This document shows, in pieces, positions 1 through 8,528 of a stretch of 35,358 nucleotides of DNA. Positions within the stretch are counted from its first letter, which is position 1; every line of letters begins with the position of its first letter. Below the pieces are notes generated by a model. That model searched no databases, had not been told where the DNA came from, and was given only the letters and a program-made list of their open reading frames with translations. The stretch comes from Planctomycetaceae bacterium (lineage in GTDB: Bacteria; Planctomycetota; Planctomycetia; Gemmatales; Gemmataceae). The position numbers and the translations under genes were made by a program. Where the stretch lies: assembly GCA_013823135.1 (NCBI GenBank), contig PNLP01000018.1:83541-118898 (forward strand), in the 5' to 3' direction.

Positions 1-2026
1 TCAGATCCCAGACCCAGACGACGCCACTGGAATCGACCACGGCCAGAAGGCAACCCGAAGGACTGAACGCCAGTTGCGTAATTGCGGTTGGCACGCCCGC
101 GTTACTCGTCGCGGTGAACACCTTCGGCGTCATCGACTTGTCTGCCCACAGACCGACAACGCCCTTGTCGTCGCCAGTCGCGAAATCCCAGTTTGCAGGC
201 GAGTGAGCCCAGGCACGCACGGGTGCTTTGTGGTCTCGGCTGATAATATCGAAACGCGGTCCAACTGCACCCCAGGACACGATGCTCCCGTCTGGCTGAC
301 CGCCCAGGAGTTTCCCGGTTGGGTGCCACGCCAGAAACGACAGGCGAGAGGCGGGAACAACGGCGTTTCCCTTCACATCGACCGGGACCGTTTCATCCTT
401 GGGTGCAAGTAGCGGGAAGCCCTTTACCTTGGTGTTGGGTTTCTTCACCAGAGCAGTCGGGACGTACCGAATCGTGAGTGCATTCCTGCGAATGGTTGCG
501 AACCGCTCACCGCTCGGGAAAGTGAACGCTGCGAAGGGCTCGCCCGGAATCTTGACCGGGATATCGGGCGGGTCGTTCCAGTATGCGGCGGCCGTGCCCC
601 CCGTGCAGGTCAGGTAGGCGATGTTCCCTGTACTGTCGAACTGAATGCGGGTCACAGGGCCATCGGCCTTTGGGCCAGCCGAGAATGGGTCCACCAGCGG
701 GAGTTGATCGAACCTCCAGATCTTGGTTGCCCCGTTCTTGTACCCGACGAGCATGGCCGAACCATCGGGAGTCATGGCAATCGCTGTCACGTCGTCTGTG
801 CCGTCCTCGAAGGAGAAGACGCCATCGCGATACGCCGTGTCGGAGGCGGTCAGCAGTCGGTTGGTGGGCACCACCGGTTGCGGTTCGGGTGGGGTTGGCT
901 TGAGCACAGGCGGGGGCGGTTGAGGAACCGGTTCTGGCTTGGCCTGGTCGGCCTCGTGCTTTCTCCCCGCGAGATATGCCGTGGCCGCGAACAGGAACAC
1001 GCCGGTGACCAACACACCCACCGTCGCCATCAACGCAACCTTGGCGGGTACGGACATGCGAGTGAACAGCACGACCGCGACGTTCGCGAGCAATCCCACC
1101 CCGGCAAACCCGGCTGCGATCATCACCCCCGTGCCGAGGCCGAGTTCGGTGGTCTGGGACAACACAAGTGGGCCGACAGCAAGCCCGAGCGCGAAGATGA
1201 GCGCAAGCCAGAGCAACCAAATCGGGTTGCGACGGTAATCCTTCAGATCGGGCAACGGTCGTTCACCAGCAAGGAACGCAACCGCGTCGTCGGCAATCTG
1301 GCCAGCATTTGGGCCGGTGAACTCTACCGTGACTGATCGTTTGTCGGGGAGTGTGGTGGCCAGTTCGCGGCCAGCAAGACTCACTTGGGAACGCATCGGG
1401 ACATACAGAAATGGGCGATATGGAACGCTTTCGAGGAACATCCCGTGCGGAACGAGCACGACCTCGCAGGGACCAATAAACAGGCCAGTTGAGTCGAAGG
1501 TCATCTGTGCGGGCGTGCGGAACGGCGGAGGTGCGACGGGCGTGGCAGTGCTTCCTGCCGGTGGCGGATCGTCGTCCAGCGTGAGCAACGGTTCAGGGGT
1601 TGTCGGGGGCGGGAGTGGAAGCGGCTTCACCGGGACCGGCGGCGGGGCTGGCTTCACATTGGCGTAGGGAAGCGGGTCTTCCTCGCGTTCGACCTTCCCA
1701 GTCGGAGCGGGGGTGGGTCGACCCAGGGATTTGGGGGGTAGAATGTGAGTTGTTGAGGTGCGAGTGTCCGATTTCGTAGCCGAAGATGGATTGAAAGGTT
1801 TGGAGGGCTTGGAGGGCTTCGCAGATGCGTTCGACGGTATCGGAAGTTCCGGGATGGTGAAATCCGCGAGTGATGCAACCGAGTCAGGATGGTATGCGGT
1901 GGCGTCGAGTGCGGCGACCAGGTTGACCCGCGCGTTGCACTTCGGGCAACGCGCTTTCTTCTTGGTGCAACCGGGGGGCAACTTCAGGCGAGCCTTACAG
2001 GAGTTGCAGATCACGGGGAAGGACAT
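1..2026 (-). CDS. Zinc-ribbon, three-helix membrane protein with WD40 propeller (partial, 3' end off window)
   Basis: The frame is open from an ATG at 2026 to the left edge (about 675 codons) and has no stop in the window. Seen: an N-terminal Cys cluster (C7, C10, C27, C30, with an extra C20) that looks like a zinc ribbon; a Pro/Lys/Thr-rich linker (about 60-170); three hydrophobic helices (about 268-290, 298-321, 325-353); a second Pro-rich linker (362-388); then six WD40 blades up to the edge, the last ending in VVWVWDL. A WD40 propeller usually has seven blades, so about one blade is probably missing. A TAG lies 13 codons upstream and GAGAAG precedes the ATG. The likely role is a membrane-anchored protein-interaction platform, with the propeller and N-terminus separated by the membrane segments. 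It is divergent from a zinc-ribbon kinase. The function is unknown. Confidence 0.85.
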   Translation of the reverse strand, partial: MSFPVICNSCKARLKLPPGCTKKKARCPKCNARVNLVAALDATAYHPDSVASLADFTIPELPIPSNASAKPSKPSKPFNPSSATKSDTRTSTTHILPPKSLGRPTPAPTGKVEREEDPLPYANVKPAPPPVPVKPLPLPPPTTPEPLLTLDDDPPPAGSTATPVAPPPFRTPAQMTFDSTGLFIGPCEVVLVPHGMFLESVPYRPFLYVPMRSQVSLAGRELATTLPDKRSVTVEFTGPNAGQIADDAVAFLAGERPLPDLKDYRRNPIWLLWLALIFALGLAVGPLVLSQTTELGLGTGVMIAAGFAGVGLLANVAVVLFTRMSVPAKVALMATVGVLVTGVFLFAATAYLAGRKHEADQAKPEPVPQPPPPVLKPTPPEPQPVVPTNRLLTASDTAYRDGVFSFEDGTDDVTAIAMTPDGSAMLVGYKNGATKIWRFDQLPLVDPFSAGPKADGPVTRIQFDSTGNIAYLTCTGGTAAAYWNDPPDIPVKIPGEPFAAFTFPSGERFATIRRNALTIRYVPTALVKKPNTKVKGFPLLAPKDETVPVDVKGNAVVPASRLSFLAWHPTGKLLGGQPDGSIVSWGAVGPRFDIISRDHKAPVRAWAHSPANWDFATGDDKGVVGLWADKSMTPKVFTATSNAGVPTAITQLAFSPSGCLLAVVDSSGVVWVWDL

Positions 2027-2355
2027 GGACGGCTTCTCGCAACCGCGACCGACGGAATCGCCCAGCTAGCAGTATAACGTGGGCCGTCCGTGAAGTGTGG
2101 AAGTAAGTCGGGGTGCGGTTCGTCATGGCGAGTGGGGACGTGAGTCCCCTGTTTCTTCGCAACAATCAGGGGACTCACGTCCCCCGCTCGCCATGACCGC
2201 CAAATAGTAAGGCACATTCCGGATGCAGCGACGGTCGGGCCGACTCAAGAAGGTGGCTTTAACCTCAGATGTGGACTTGTCCCGAACGCTTTGCGATGGT
2301 GCAATAGGTTAATTGAGTTCACAAAGCTCTCATCAGGTCTACCGGTTTCTTGCAC
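2027..2355. promoter_or_regulatory. Divergent intergenic region between two WD40 genes
   Basis: These 329 bases separate two divergent genes and must carry both promoters. I could not pick convincing -35/-10 pairs. The one clear element is the long inverted repeat at 2122-2197. No coding frame here looks real. Confidence 0.5.
2122..2197. repeat. Long inverted repeat IR1 (about 30-bp arms, 15-nt loop)
   Basis: The left arm (2122-2151) and right arm (2167-2197) are reverse complements except for one substitution and one extra base. They enclose the 15-nt loop TTTCTTCGCAACAAT. The arm core, GGCGAG then GGGGACGTGAGTCCCC, resembles the repeat at 7865-7944. It has no T-tract, so it is not a typical Rho-independent terminator. 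It lies between divergent genes, unlike most of its relatives here. Confidence 0.9.
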
Positions 2356-4440
2356 ATGACAACGGTCCGGCTGACATGCTCGTGCGGGAAAAGCTGGGAG
2401 CATCCGGAAGGGGCTTCTATTCCTTCCGATTTGCGGTCGATCTGCCCCGTTTGCTCGCTGCCAACTCCCGCACCGTTCGACCCACTGTCCATCTTTGGCG
2501 GGCCGGGCAGCTCGAAAGCTCCCACCCTGGTTGCACCGCCACCAGTCGCACCGCCACGGCCATACAGTGGATCGGGGACTTACGTGCAATTGCCCGAGGA
2601 AGCAGCGAGGTCGGCAGCGGAGTCGGTATCCGCGGCGCCGGGGAAGATCGTCGCGGGATTTGAAATCCTTGAGGAACTCAACCGCGGCGGCATGGGCGTG
2701 ATTTACAAGGCCCGCCAGGTCGCGATGAACCGGACCGTGGCTCTCAAGGCTATCATCCCTGCGAAGCTCGAGAAGCCGGGCGTGCGCGAGCGCTTCATGG
2801 CTGAGGTCAAGGCATCGGCCCTCCTCAACCACCCGAACATCGTGATGGTTTATCACACCGACCTCGTCGGCGAGTTCCCCTACCTCGCGATGGAGTATGT
2901 TCCGGGGATCGACCTGCTCAGACTGGTTCGCAGCACCGGCCCGCTCCCCGTCACCGACGCCGTCTACTACATTCGACAGGCAGCCGACGGATTGCAGCAC
3001 GCACACGAGCAAGGGCTCGTCCACCGCGATATCAAGCCATCCAACTTGATGGTGTCGCCGGGGCCGATCGGGTCTGAGGGTTTGAAGGCCGGCAAACTCC
3101 CCCGGGTCAAGATTCTGGACATGGGGCTGGCCCGTGTCATCTCGCCGAACGGCGAGGATTCGGAAACGGGGCTCACACAGGAAGGTATGTTCCTCGGAAC
3201 GCCCGATTACGTTTCCCCTGAACAAGCTGAGAACTCGCGGAATGCGGACGGCCGCAGCGACATCTTCAGCCTCGGCGGTGCCCTGTACTTCCTGCTGACC
3301 GGCGAGGTTCCGTTCCCCGGCAAGACACTTGTCGAGAAGATCCGCAAAGCGCTCACCGAACCGCCGCCCTCGCCGATGGCGAAGCGGAAGGACGTGCCTC
3401 CACTCCTCGATTCCATTGTCCGCAAGATGCTGGCATGCGATCCGGAAGACCGCTACCAACACGCAGGCGAAGTGGTCACTGCACTCGATCGCATCCTCCG
3501 TGGCGAGGGCGGCCCCGTTTCTTCGGGACCACCCATCATGGCGGATCCCGAACCACTCGCGCCGCTGGCACAGGTGAAAGCTCACGACGGCGGCATTCGC
3601 GGTATGGCACTGACAGACGATGGCCAGATTCTGGTGACTGCGGGAGAGGACAGCCGCGTTCGGTTATGGCAGCCCTCGAAACTCCAGGAGATTCGGACAT
3701 TCCTGGGCGACTTCGGCGCTGTCGATGGGATGGTCCTGTCGCCGAACGGCAAGCGATTCGCGACCTGTGCCACCCGGTTAACCACGTCCGAGATGGGCGT
3801 GCAACTCTGGGATATGGCCACGGGGGCCGAGCAACGGCGGCTCCGCGGGCCGGCGGCGAACGTGAGGTGTGTCGCCATCTCGCAGGACAGCAAGGCCATC
3901 GCTGCCGGGGCCGACGACAGCATGGTGTGGATGTGGATTGCCGATGCGAGTGGACCAAAGACCTTCTGCATGAAGGGTCACTCCGGTTCGGTGACCGCAC
4001 TGTGGTTTGTGTCGCCGGATTCGCTGCTCTCGGCCGGCGCGGACGGCACGGTGCGGCAGTGGGACTTGCGGGCAGGCAAGTGCAAGGCAACTCTACCCGC
4101 CGGCGTTGGGCCAATTACCGCGCTGGCGTTCGGCGGCAAGCGGGTCGCGGTCGCAGGCGAGTCGCTTGCCGTGCGTAACCCCACGGGTACATTCGCGAAG
4201 TTCACCGGCCACTCGGGGAACGTCCTGAGCGTCGCATTCTCGCCGGACGGCCGATTGCTGGCGAGCGGCGGTTCCGACCGAACCGTGCGGGTTTGGAGCA
4301 CCGAGAATGGCGAGGAGGTGGTCTCGTACACCGGTCACGCGCACCCTGTGCGGTCAGTCACGTTCTCGCCTGACGGGCGTTCGCTGTTCTCCGCAGGCGG
4401 CGACGGCACCCTGCTCCGCTGGGCCGTTCCCGTGATCTGA
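2356..4440 (+). CDS. Zinc-ribbon serine/threonine protein kinase with C-terminal WD40 propeller
   Basis: A 694-residue Hanks-type kinase predicted to phosphorylate Ser/Thr on unknown partners. Order of parts: an N-terminal Cys cluster (C8, C10, C30, C33) like a zinc ribbon; a Pro-rich linker (about 55-72); a kinase domain (about 102-382) with glycine loop NRGGMGV, lysine K131 in VALK, HRDIKPSN (223-230) and DMG (255-257) in place of DFG, then SPE; and seven WD40 repeats (about 408-694), the fifth degenerate, enough for a complete propeller. No membrane helix was seen, so it is probably cytosolic. The ATG at 2356 is preferred over the in-frame TTG two codons upstream; the ribosome site is weak. 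It is divergent from a second zinc-ribbon/WD40 protein, which suggests a shared pathway (inference). Confidence 0.95.
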   Translation: MTTVRLTCSCGKSWEHPEGASIPSDLRSICPVCSLPTPAPFDPLSIFGGPGSSKAPTLVAPPPVAPPRPYSGSGTYVQLPEEAARSAAESVSAAPGKIVAGFEILEELNRGGMGVIYKARQVAMNRTVALKAIIPAKLEKPGVRERFMAEVKASALLNHPNIVMVYHTDLVGEFPYLAMEYVPGIDLLRLVRSTGPLPVTDAVYYIRQAADGLQHAHEQGLVHRDIKPSNLMVSPGPIGSEGLKAGKLPRVKILDMGLARVISPNGEDSETGLTQEGMFLGTPDYVSPEQAENSRNADGRSDIFSLGGALYFLLTGEVPFPGKTLVEKIRKALTEPPPSPMAKRKDVPPLLDSIVRKMLACDPEDRYQHAGEVVTALDRILRGEGGPVSSGPPIMADPEPLAPLAQVKAHDGGIRGMALTDDGQILVTAGEDSRVRLWQPSKLQEIRTFLGDFGAVDGMVLSPNGKRFATCATRLTTSEMGVQLWDMATGAEQRRLRGPAANVRCVAISQDSKAIAAGADDSMVWMWIADASGPKTFCMKGHSGSVTALWFVSPDSLLSAGADGTVRQWDLRAGKCKATLPAGVGPITALAFGGKRVAVAGESLAVRNPTGTFAKFTGHSGNVLSVAFSPDGRLLASGGSDRTVRVWSTENGEEVVSYTGHAHPVRSVTFSPDGRSLFSAGGDGTLLRWAVPVI

Positions 4441-4484
4441 AACCCGCACTGCCAGTTTCATCCAACTCCGATTGCGATACCATT

Positions 4485-4496
4485 GCGGTTAACCGC
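4485..4496. promoter_or_regulatory. 12-bp perfect palindrome GCGGTTAACCGC
   Basis: A perfect dyad ends 22 nt before the hydrolase start codon. It could be an operator. A palindrome with the same GGTTAACC core (GTGGTTAACCAC) sits 23 nt before the enolase gene at 22121. Confidence 0.35.
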
Positions 4497-4518
4497 ATTC
4501 GCACCTCGGAGCCTCTCC

Positions 4519-5712
4519 ATGACACGCAACCGCCTCGGTTCGCTCCTCGTTCTGCTCCTCTCGGCCGCTCCCGCAATCGCACAAAAGCCCACGACCGGCC
4601 CGTGGGACGTGAAGGCACTTCAGGCTGCGGAAGTGAAGCCCGAGTGGGGCAAGGACGCCGGGAAGGCACGCGAAGTGTACTACCCCGGCGAACCGTTCCA
4701 AGGCAAGCCGACGCGGGTGTTCGCGTACTACGCCAAGCCAGCAATGGGCGACGGGCCGTTCCCGGCGGTGCTTCTGGTTCATGGCGGCGGCGGCAAGGCG
4801 TTCCGCGAATGGGCCGAACACTGGGCCGCCCGTGGCTACTGTGCCCTCGCGATGGACCTCGCCGGCGTCGGCCCTTCGGGTCGCCTCGCGGACGGCGGCC
4901 CCGATCAGTCTGACGTCACCAAGTTCAAGGAGTTCGACGACAAAACCGCAAAGGACATGTGGACCTACCACGCCATCGCCGACGTGATTCGCGGGCACAA
5001 CCTGCTTCGTTCCTTCCCGGAAGTGGACAAGGATCGCGTTGCCGTGACCGGCATCAGTTGGGGCGGTTACCTCACCTGCATCGTGGCCGGACTGGACGAC
5101 CGCCTGAAGGCTGCGGTGCCCGTGTACGGCTGCGGGTTCTTGCACGAGAACAGCGTCTGGACGCCGGAGCGATTTGAAAAGGTGCCCGCCGAGCGCCGCA
5201 ATCGCTGGGTCGAGACATTCGACCCGTCCGCGTACCTGCCTGGCGTGAAGTGCCCGATCCTGTTCCTGAACGGCACCAACGACTTCGCCTACCCGCTCGA
5301 TAGCTACCAGAAGTCGTATCGCCTCGTGACGGCTCCGCGCACGCTCTCGGTCCGCGTTCGGTTGAGGCACGGACATTACTGGACGTTCGGCGAAGTGGAC
5401 GCGTTCATCGACTCGGTTCTGAAGAAGGGCGACCCGTTGCCCGAGATGGGCGAGATGACCCGCGATGGTGATACGGTGTCGGCAACCGTGACGAGCAAGG
5501 TGAAGCTCAAAAACGCGAGCCTACACTACGCGGTTGCGGAGGGCACCTGGCAGAAGCGCGATTGGAAATCAGTTCCGGCCGAGATCAAGGAGGGGAAGGT
5601 GACGGCGAAGTTACCAGGCGACCGGTCGCTGGTGTTCTACCTCGCGGTAACGGATGAACGCGGCCTGGAAGTATCGGCCGCGCACATGGTGCTGCCCGCG
5701 GCCGGGAAGTGA
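4519..5712 (+). CDS. Exported alpha/beta hydrolase (acetyl-xylan-esterase/dienelactone-hydrolase-like)
   Basis: A 397-residue serine hydrolase with a signal peptide (about 1-22, ending in AIAQ), so probably periplasmic. The alpha/beta fold shows an oxyanion-type HGGGG (about 88-92), the nucleophile S180 in GISWGG, a likely acid D255 in NGTNDFAYP and a likely His at 284 or 286. About 90 residues after the catalytic domain form an extra beta-rich segment of unknown role. The ATG at 4519 is preferred over a TTG 12 codons upstream because it starts the signal peptide and has CGGAG 7 nt before it. The substrate is unknown; esters of polysaccharides are plausible from family membership. The gene ends 9 bp from the convergent dnaB. 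Confidence 0.88.
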   Translation: MTRNRLGSLLVLLLSAAPAIAQKPTTGPWDVKALQAAEVKPEWGKDAGKAREVYYPGEPFQGKPTRVFAYYAKPAMGDGPFPAVLLVHGGGGKAFREWAEHWAARGYCALAMDLAGVGPSGRLADGGPDQSDVTKFKEFDDKTAKDMWTYHAIADVIRGHNLLRSFPEVDKDRVAVTGISWGGYLTCIVAGLDDRLKAAVPVYGCGFLHENSVWTPERFEKVPAERRNRWVETFDPSAYLPGVKCPILFLNGTNDFAYPLDSYQKSYRLVTAPRTLSVRVRLRHGHYWTFGEVDAFIDSVLKKGDPLPEMGEMTRDGDTVSATVTSKVKLKNASLHYAVAEGTWQKRDWKSVPAEIKEGKVTAKLPGDRSLVFYLAVTDERGLEVSAAHMVLPAAGK

Positions 5713-5721
5713 CAGCCGATC

Positions 5722-7101
5722 TCACAGGCCGTCGCCGTGGGTGGCGTCGGCCATGTAGTTTTCGTAGCGGTTGTAGGCTTTCCGCCAGGTCAGTGTGATC
5801 TCACCCGTGGGGCCGTTTCGCTGTTTCGCGATGATGACTTCGAGCATGTTGTCTTCAGTCGCCCCGTCGAACTTTCCGGGGCGGTGCAGCATCATACAGG
5901 TATCCGCATCCTGTTCGATCGAGCCCGATTCACGCAAGTCCGCGAGCCGCGGCTTGTGGTCCTGGCGATCCTCGGACGCCCGGTTCACCTGAGCCAACGC
6001 GATCACCGGGATGTTCAACTCGCGCGCCAGGAACTTCAACCGCCGGCTCACCTGAGCAACCTGCTCTTGCCGTGGGTCGCGGCGATTCTCCGGCTCGATG
6101 AGCTGCAAGTAGTCGATCACCACGAGCCGCAAGCCGCCCTCCTTCTCGTGCTTCTTGTCGATTCGCCGACAACTCGCCCCGATCTGAATCATGCTGCGGC
6201 TCGGGGTGTCGTCGATGTACAGTCGCGCTCGCCGAAGCACGTCGCCCGCGTCCATCAACTTCTGGATGTCGTCGGAGTTGAGGTGCCCCTTACGCACCTT
6301 GTGGCTATCGACGCGCGACTGAGCGCATAGCAACCGCTCGGCCAGTTCGATCCGTGCCATTTCGAGGCTGAAGAACGCGACCACCGGCGGCGGATCGTTC
6401 GGATTCTGAACGGTAATGATATTTCTAACGATATTCAGAGCGAATGCTGTTTTGCCGACCGACGGCCTGGCAGCCACGATCACGAGTTCGGATTTCTGCA
6501 ACCCAGCGGTGAGGTTGTCGAGGTCCACGTAACCGGTGGCGAGACCGCTGACCGCGAGGTTATCCTTGCCGATGCGCGAATCGAGCCGGGTGAACGCTTC
6601 ATGCAGAGTTTGCGTCAGGGTGTACGTCTCGCCGACCATGCCGGCCTTAGCGATGTCCATGATCTTGCGTTCGGCCTGCGACACGAGTTCGTCGGCCGAT
6701 TGCGTGCGGTCGTAGGAGTCTCGCAGGATCTCGTTGCCGGCGTGGATCAGGCTCCGGACCATCGCCGTGTCGCGAACGATCTTCGCGTGATACTCGGCAT
6801 TCGCACCGGTCGGCACCGAGTCCCACAACTCGGTCAGATACATTACCCCGCCGACGTCTTCGAGTTGCTTGTTCTTCTTCAACCGCTCGTGAATCAACAC
6901 GAGGTCGAACGGTTGCCCCTCGGAAGACAGGTCCGAAATCGCCTGGTAAATCTTCTGGTGCGCGTCGAAGTAGAAGTTGTCCGCCTTAAGGACTTGTTGA
7001 ACGGTGGGGAGGTTGTCTGGGTCGCGGAGAATGCCGCCAAGCACGCCGCGTTCGGCATCCCGGTTGTGTGGCGGCAGACGATCGGTCATCGGGTCGGACA
7101 T
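5722..7101 (-). CDS. dnaB: Replicative DNA helicase DnaB
   Basis: A hexameric 5'-3' replicative helicase that unwinds DNA ahead of the fork and interacts with primase. The 459 residues are a normal length with no intein. The N-terminal DnaB domain (about 8-110) includes NRDAERGVLGGIL. The RecA-like motor has Walker A ARPSVGKT (211-218), Walker B LVVIDYLQL (326-334), ALAQVNR (about 368-374) and the DLRESGSIEQDAD region (388-400). A second in-frame Met at codon 5 is possible. It is the last gene of the rplY-pth-rpsF-ssb-rplI-dnaB series, here separated from rplI by a VOC gene and two terminators, so it probably has its own promoter in 7102-7190. Confidence 0.97.
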   Translation of the reverse strand: MSDPMTDRLPPHNRDAERGVLGGILRDPDNLPTVQQVLKADNFYFDAHQKIYQAISDLSSEGQPFDLVLIHERLKKNKQLEDVGGVMYLTELWDSVPTGANAEYHAKIVRDTAMVRSLIHAGNEILRDSYDRTQSADELVSQAERKIMDIAKAGMVGETYTLTQTLHEAFTRLDSRIGKDNLAVSGLATGYVDLDNLTAGLQKSELVIVAARPSVGKTAFALNIVRNIITVQNPNDPPPVVAFFSLEMARIELAERLLCAQSRVDSHKVRKGHLNSDDIQKLMDAGDVLRRARLYIDDTPSRSMIQIGASCRRIDKKHEKEGGLRLVVIDYLQLIEPENRRDPRQEQVAQVSRRLKFLARELNIPVIALAQVNRASEDRQDHKPRLADLRESGSIEQDADTCMMLHRPGKFDGATEDNMLEVIIAKQRNGPTGEITLTWRKAYNRYENYMADATHGDGL

Positions 7102-7193
7102 GATGAACTATCCGCGTGTTGCTATCAGCCGTTAGCCAGCTATCTGATAGCCCGTATACTAACACTGGCAACCGTCTCTTACCCTACGAGACC

Positions 7194-7225
7194 GAAAAAA
7201 GAAAGCCCACCAATTTCGGTGGGCT
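7194..7225 (-). terminator. Rho-independent terminator after the VOC gene
   Basis: The stem AGCCCACC/GGTGGGCT (7204-7211 with 7218-7225) has a 6-nt loop. On the minus strand it is followed by TTTCTTTTTTC. It lies 28 nt past the stop of the VOC gene and upstream of dnaB, so it separates the two transcripts. Confidence 0.88.
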
Positions 7226-7253
7226 GCGGAACTTGGCGAACTATTCGGCGAGC

Positions 7254-7730
7254 TCAAGCGGCGGGTTGCATCCCCTTCATCATTTCATTCATGCGGCGGT
7301 TCATCTCCTCGTGCGAAACGTCCTCGATGTGCGTCGCGAGCGTCCACTGGTGGCCGAACGGGTCGGACACCGTACCGCTGCGGTCACCGTAGAAATGATC
7401 CATTACCGGCTTCACGACGGTTGCGCCGGCAGCCACGGCCGCTTCCACGCGAGCATCGACGTCGGGGAAGTACACACAGAGCCCGACCGGGGAACCGCCG
7501 ATCGTCAGCGGCCCTTTCGCACCCCACGCCTCGTTCTCTTCGCCGATCATGATGGTGCTGTCGCCGATCTTGAACTCGCCGTGCATGACCGACCCATCCG
7601 GCCCGGCCATCCGCATCACTTCAACTGCTCCGAAGATCCACTTGTAGAAGTCGATTGCCGCGGCGGCCCCTTTCACGATCAGGTACGGGGTGACGGTGTG
7701 GTACGCGGCCGGGGTGAAGTTCACGCTCAT
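7254..7730 (-). CDS. VOC-superfamily (glyoxalase/PhnB-like) protein
   Basis: A 158-residue protein with two beta-alpha-beta-beta-beta modules of the vicinal oxygen chelate fold, similar to the PhnB/bleomycin-resistance-like group. Seen: VTPYLIVKGAAAAIDFYKWI near the N-terminus, MHGEFKIGDSTIMIGEE in the first module, VDARVEAAVAAGATVVKP in the second, and SDPFGHQWTLATH near the end. The tail is Met-rich (NRRMNEMMKGM). The start at 7730 fits because AGGGAG lies just before it and the fold starts there; a longer frame to 7766 adds unlike sequence. The substrate cannot be told. It interrupts the usual rplI-dnaB neighbourhood and has terminators on both sides, so it is probably its own transcript. 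Confidence 0.85.
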   Translation of the reverse strand: MSVNFTPAAYHTVTPYLIVKGAAAAIDFYKWIFGAVEVMRMAGPDGSVMHGEFKIGDSTIMIGEENEAWGAKGPLTIGGSPVGLCVYFPDVDARVEAAVAAGATVVKPVMDHFYGDRSGTVSDPFGHQWTLATHIEDVSHEEMNRRMNEMMKGMQPAA

Positions 7731-7820
7731 CGAGGGGCTCCCTGGTTGACAGATACATACGACCACAGTGATCGCCTGTATCTATCGGCACTCGATGTGA
7801 TCGAATGTATACCAAATCGG

Positions 7821-7852
7821 AGAAAAAGAAAAGCCCACCCGTAAGGGTGGGC
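7821..7852 (-). terminator. Rho-independent terminator of the rplI transcript
   Basis: The stem GCCCACCC/GGGTGGGC (7833-7840 with 7845-7852) has loop GTAA. On the minus strand it is followed by a T-rich run (opposite the A-run at 7821-7832). It lies past rplI, beyond the long inverted repeat at 7865-7944. The stem is almost the same as that of the terminator at 7194-7225. Confidence 0.88.
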
Positions 7853-7864
7853 CTTGTTTCGGCT

Positions 7865-7944
7865 TTGGCGAGAGGGGCGACGTCAGTCCCTCGAGTGATT
7901 TGATTCACAAAGACTCGGGGGACTGACGTCGCCCCGCTCGCCAA
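7865..7944. repeat. Long inverted repeat IR2 (32-bp arms, 16-nt loop) past rplI
   Basis: Arms 7865-7896 and 7913-7944 match at 30 of 32 positions as reverse complements, with loop GATTTGATTCACAAAG. The arm core GGCGAG-N2-GGGCGACGTCAGTCCC resembles IR1. It starts within 3 bp of the rplI stop codon and lies before the T-tract terminator. It has no T-tract itself. Confidence 0.92.
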
Positions 7945-7946
7945 GA

Positions 7947-8528
7947 TCACTTCTTGCCGCCGGGTGCCAGGGCAACGACGAGAACCTGAATCTTGGTCTC
8001 GATCCCGAAGCCGAGGCTCAGGGGCACTTCGGTGAGGGTGTTCGCTTCCTTGATCGGGTGCTCGAGCTTTACCATTTCCGCTTCGACGAGGAGGTTCTTC
8101 CCCTTGAGCGTCTTGCTGATCTCGAATGGCCCGATGCTGCCATACAGGTGGCCTTCCTCGGTCGCGTTTGCTTCGATTGTGACAGCGGGGAGCCGGGAAA
8201 GCTGTTCGGCGAGAACCTTGAGGTCCGCGACGCGGGCTTCGCGAGCCTTCTGCACCTTGATCTTGTACAGTTCGAGCGTTCGCAGGTTTTCGGCCGACGG
8301 GGCAACCGCCATCCCGTAGGGGATGAGGTAGTTGCGGGCGTATCCGGCTTTCACTTCGACGAGATCGCCCTGGCGGCCGACGTGGAGCAGGTCGTTGACG
8401 AGGACGATGAGCGTCCCGCCGTTCTTGCCCTTCTTCACGTGGTGCTGGTGCTTGAGCTTCTTGGTCGGGAGCTTCTTTTCCGTCGACTTCTCAGTCTTGG
8501 CTTCGGGTTTTTTCGCGGTCTTGGCCAT
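7947..8528 (-). CDS. rplI: 50S ribosomal protein L9 with N-terminal extension
   Basis: L9 binds 23S rRNA near the base of the L1 stalk with its N-domain. The recognisable N-domain begins near residue 38 (GTLIVLVNDLLHVGRQGDLVEVKAGYARNYLIP region, 38-70). This is followed by the long helix and C-domain, ending in VALAPGGKK. Standard L9 is about 149 residues and begins at the IVLV strand; this one has 193 because of a Lys/Glu/Thr-rich extension of about 37 residues. The ATG at 8528 is chosen because upstream residues (to 8582) are unlike L9 and no ATG lies between it and the N-domain. It follows ssb directly; rpsR, usually between them, is absent. Confidence 0.95.
   Translation of the reverse strand: MAKTAKKPEAKTEKSTEKKLPTKKLKHQHHVKKGKNGGTLIVLVNDLLHVGRQGDLVEVKAGYARNYLIPYGMAVAPSAENLRTLELYKIKVQKAREARVADLKVLAEQLSRLPAVTIEANATEEGHLYGSIGPFEISKTLKGKNLLVEAEMVKLEHPIKEANTLTEVPLSLGFGIETKIQVLVVALAPGGKK

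Noticed and set aside
507..1220. 237-codon minus-strand frame
   Set aside because: A different frame of the same strand carries the WD40 and membrane protein; this one is Arg/His-rich and not protein-like.
2245..3585. 446-codon minus-strand frame opposite the zinc-ribbon kinase
   Set aside because: It is antisense to a clear kinase with all motifs in the plus frame; its residues are Arg/His-rich and match no family.
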